Assembly (NCBI RefSeq): GCF_011046735.1
Contig: NZ_CP049258.1
Location: 5,908,001 to 5,972,000, forward strand
DNA length: 64,000 bases
Source of the DNA: Nordella sp. HKS 07
GTDB taxonomy: Bacteria; Pseudomonadota; Alphaproteobacteria; Rhizobiales; Aestuariivirgaceae
Reading direction: 5' to 3'
Below, piece after piece: positions 63,732 to 64,000 of this stretch. Numbering within the stretch: position 1 is the first letter of the stretch; every line of letters begins with the position of its first letter. Under the pieces are notes generated by a model, which worked only from the letters and a program-made list of their open reading frames with translations, ran no database searches and was not told where the DNA came from. The position numbers and the translations under genes were made by a program.

Positions 63732-64000
63732 ATGTCTGCCATCAACTTCATCGCTCTGGGCACTGACGAAGTCCGCGCGCTGCAGAACGGCGCGCCCGAC
63801 GCCAACGGCCAGAAGCCCGAACGCCATATTTCAGACGGCGACGGCGTGCCCTGTCGTCATTGCCAGCGCGATGTCGGCAAGGGCGAGGCCTATCTCATTC
63901 TCAATTACCGGCCATTCTCCGCCTTGCAGCCCTATGCCGAATCGGGGCCGATATTCCTCCATGCCGAGCCTTGCGAGCGCTACGCGGTGACGGAGAAAGC
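63732..64000 (+). CDS. DUF1203 family protein, cut by window end
   Basis: The first 89 codons of a DUF1203 protein: FIALGTDEVRALQNGAPDANGQ, VPCRHCQRDVGKGEAYLILNYRP and ESGPIFLHAEPCERY, which matches the family's characteristic middle. The start follows a full AAGGAGG ribosome-binding site. The family is about 150-160 residues and of unknown function; the rest lies beyond the window. Confidence 0.83.
   Translation, partial: MSAINFIALGTDEVRALQNGAPDANGQKPERHISDGDGVPCRHCQRDVGKGEAYLILNYRPFSALQPYAESGPIFLHAEPCERYAVTEK

Overview
The window is GC-rich, densely coding chromosomal DNA from an alphaproteobacterium, most likely of the Hyphomicrobiales (Rhizobiales). Three kinds of evidence support this. 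The conserved blocks have rhizobial gene order: proS-lolC-lolD-dnaE; rpsB-tsf-pyrH-frr-uppS-cdsA-rseP-bamA-fabZ-gltA-gltX-comEC; and erpA/dgt-argS-SPOR-scpA-scpB-tatABC-serS-surE-pcm. There is a compact alphaproteobacterial-type prolyl-tRNA synthetase and an ExoR-like Sel1 protein beside xthA. Gene gaps carry short palindromic intergenic repeats of the kind common in this order. No rRNA, tRNA, CRISPR array, transposase or phage gene was recognised.

Layout. 0-9.4 kb: proS, the LolCD lipoprotein-release transporter, two tandem cupins divergent from soxR with a SoxR-type operator between them, dnaE, a GFA-family protein and a third cupin. 9.4-19.5 kb: accessory genes, namely a DUF2339 membrane protein, a nitrilase-family hydrolase, a secreted alpha/beta hydrolase, ACC deaminase (acdS) with its divergent Lrp-type regulator (acdR), a frameshifted CHASE4-GGDEF-EAL protein and an orphan ATP-grasp enzyme. 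19.6-29.4 kb: translation and envelope core (rpsB, tsf, an ASCH protein, pyrH, frr, uppS, cdsA, rseP, bamA, fabZ). The lipid A genes lpxD, lpxA, lpxI and lpxB that normally surround fabZ in rhizobia are not here. Their place holds a nested repeat, a secreted hydrolase and a membrane-bound AraC regulator. 31.9-42.5 kb: gltA, gltX, comEC, a small chorismate mutase, an M48 protease with a DUF898 membrane protein, ilvD and the ExoR-like protein. 42.5-49.4 kb: xthA, a secreted PAN protein with six four-cysteine repeats of invariant spacing, an aldo-keto reductase, erpA, dgt and a B12-radical SAM enzyme. 49.7-64 kb: argS, a SPOR protein, scpAB, an orphan ABC ATPase, tatABC, serS, surE, pcm, an esterase, an O6-alkylguanine-DNA methyltransferase gene and the start of a DUF1203 gene cut by the window end.

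Functional themes are protein synthesis (ProS, GltX, ArgS, SerS, S2, EF-Ts, RRF), envelope biogenesis (LolCD, UppS, CdsA, RseP, BamA, FabZ, TatABC), chromosome replication and segregation (DnaE, ScpAB), and redox or plant-associated accessory functions (SoxR-cupins, AcdS/AcdR, ExoR-like).

Four genes carry an apparent single-base frameshift: the GGDEF/EAL gene, bamA, argS and ogt. Two of these are essential in most bacteria, so sequencing or assembly indels are the simplest explanation, and exact starts and lengths for these four should be treated with caution. The strongest candidates for new biology are the six-repeat PAN protein, the SoxR-controlled cupin pair and the absence of lpx genes from their usual locus.
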